Shown piece by piece: positions 61,894 through 64,000 of a stretch of 64,000 nucleotides of DNA; positions within the stretch are counted from its first letter, which is position 1, and each line of letters opens with the position of its first letter. A program made the translations under genes and the position numbers. This DNA comes from Variovorax paradoxus (lineage in GTDB: Bacteria; Pseudomonadota; Gammaproteobacteria; Burkholderiales; Burkholderiaceae_C): positions 186,001-250,000 of the forward strand of contig NZ_JXQQ01000010.1 of the NCBI RefSeq assembly GCF_000834655.1, read 5' to 3'. The notes beneath the pieces are model-generated. The model saw nothing but the letters and a program-made list of their open reading frames with translations, was not told the origin of the DNA and did no database searches.

Positions 61894-62745
61894 TCAGGTC
61901 TCCTGTGCTTGGGTCGCCAGCGAAGCCGACAGCGCGCGGTGCGTGTCGATCTGTGCGAGCAGCGCGCGGGCCTTGGCAGCGATGGGCTCCATCGCGTCGG
62001 TGCCTGCAACGAAGCGCAGCGGCGGCTTGTCGAGCCCGGCCAGTTGGACCAGTGCGCTCGCGAGCTTCATCGGGTCGCCCGGCTGCTTGCCGTCGAGGCC
62101 GGACAGGAAGGCGATGGTTCCTGCCGTGCGATCGGCGTAGTCGTCGATCGAGGGCTTCGCAAAGGTCGTGGAACCGGCCGACAGCAACTCGGTGCGAAAG
62201 AAGCCCGGCTCGACCAGCATCGTCTGGATGCCGAAGGGTTCGATCTCCGGGCCGAGCGACTCCATCCAGCCTTCCACGGCGAACTTGCCCGCGGCATAGC
62301 CAGTGCAGAAAGACCCGCCGACGATGCCTGCGGTCGATGAGATCGTAAGGACGAGGCCGGCGCGGTGCTGTCGCATCACCGGCAGCACCGCGCGCGTGAC
62401 GTTCATGGGACCGAAGAGCAGCGTCTCGATCTGCTGTCGCATCTGGTCCGCGGTCAGCTCTTCGAAGAAGCCTGCGTAGAAGTTGCCGGCGTTGTTCACG
62501 AGCACGTCGATCCGGCCGAAGCGCGCAACGGCCGCCGCGGCGGCGGCTTTCGCGTCGTCTGCGTCGGTGATGTCGAGCTTCAGGGTCATGAGCTTGTCGT
62601 GCACGCCGAGCACGGCCTCCAGCTTTGCGGGGTCGCGGCCTGTGGCGACGACCTTGTGTCCGGCCGCCAATGCCGCGCGGACGATGTCCGCTCCGAGGCC
62701 ACGGCCAGCGCCGGTGACCAGCCATACTTTTTCATTCGAAGACAT
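61894..62745 (-). CDS. SDR-family oxidoreductase
   Basis: 283 aa from ATG 62745 (MSSNEKVWLVTGAGRGLGAD). TGAGRGLG at 11-18, NNAG near 87, Ser in TISSTAG and YAAGK as the YxxxK pair. It ends within 1 bp of paoA, so it is co-transcribed. It probably handles an alcohol or aldehyde linked to the aldehyde oxidase. The frame upstream to 63213 overlaps the aldo/keto reductase and is not coding. Confidence 0.9.
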   Translation of the reverse strand: MSSNEKVWLVTGAGRGLGADIVRAALAAGHKVVATGRDPAKLEAVLGVHDKLMTLKLDITDADDAKAAAAAAVARFGRIDVLVNNAGNFYAGFFEELTADQMRQQIETLLFGPMNVTRAVLPVMRQHRAGLVLTISSTAGIVGGSFCTGYAAGKFAVEGWMESLGPEIEPFGIQTMLVEPGFFRTELLSAGSTTFAKPSIDDYADRTAGTIAFLSGLDGKQPGDPMKLASALVQLAGLDKPPLRFVAGTDAMEPIAAKARALLAQIDTHRALSASLATQAQET

Positions 62746-62789
62746 CGTGGGTTCCTGGAGTTGGGTTGAGGCGAGGTGCGGATTCCGCG

Positions 62790-64000
<1,211 letters not shown>

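Overview
The window is GC-rich (mostly mid-60s % by eye) and densely packed. The gene families point to a betaproteobacterium of the Burkholderiales, most likely Comamonadaceae (Variovorax/Acidovorax/Polaromonas-like): a Bug-type tripartite tricarboxylate binding protein, Liv- and ribose-type ABC importers inside catabolic operons, a PaoABC-like molybdo-flavo-iron-sulfur aldehyde oxidase, and many SDR, IclR, LysR and TetR genes. No rRNA or tRNA gene was recognised. ParA/ParB, a full VirB/VirD4 type IV secretion system, TraX and a LuxI/LuxR pair suggest a conjugative plasmid, or an integrated conjugative element, carrying catabolic cargo. Taxonomy and replicon type are inferences.

Region 1 (13-8276): a leftward operon with a 3-ketosteroid-1-dehydrogenase-like flavoprotein, an SDR and a complete branched-chain-amino-acid-type ABC importer in which LivM and LivG are fused. 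A divergent IclR regulator faces it across inverted-repeat operator sites. Region 2 (8609-11372): a HipA/YjjJ-like kinase and a degenerate tyrosine recombinase, divergent around a 17-bp inverted repeat. Region 3 (11855-17442): a fused aminodeoxychorismate synthase (pabAB) coupled to an EamA transporter, then small unknown genes separated by a dispersed GTCGGCCARNAGCGG-type repeat, then an OmpH/Skp protein.

Region 4 (17443-35177): a ~15.6-kb leftward catabolic cluster flanked by TetR and LysR regulators. It encodes an intradiol (hydroxyquinol-type) dioxygenase and a maleylacetate reductase, which together would turn a trihydroxylated ring into 3-oxoadipate. It also holds a GMC oxidoreductase, a beta-hydroxyacid-type dehydrogenase, three serine hydrolases (one frameshifted), Dabb and YciI small proteins, a Bug protein and a ribose-type ABC importer whose ATPase is translationally coupled to the dioxygenase.

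Region 5 (35315-36814): four unknown small genes in lower-GC DNA. Region 6 (37214-39863): convergent luxI and luxR plus an AraC-family gene. Region 7 (39978-56008): parB-parA, divergent from a T4SS operon (exported coiled-coil protein, virB2-B3-B4-B5, 70-aa protein, virB6-B7-B8-B9-B10-B11-virD4), followed by an LPD7-domain protein and traX. The 53-aa VirB7-like lipoprotein (47794-47955) was found by reading the sequence. No relaxase domain is in the window. Region 8 (56089-64000): a YhcG/DUF1016 nuclease, a PaaI-type thioesterase, and a leftward operon of aldo/keto reductase, SDR and paoABC-like genes.

The most interesting reading is a quorum-sensing pair beside partition and conjugation genes, resembling in layout (not in sequence family) the TraI/TraR control of Agrobacterium Ti plasmid transfer.
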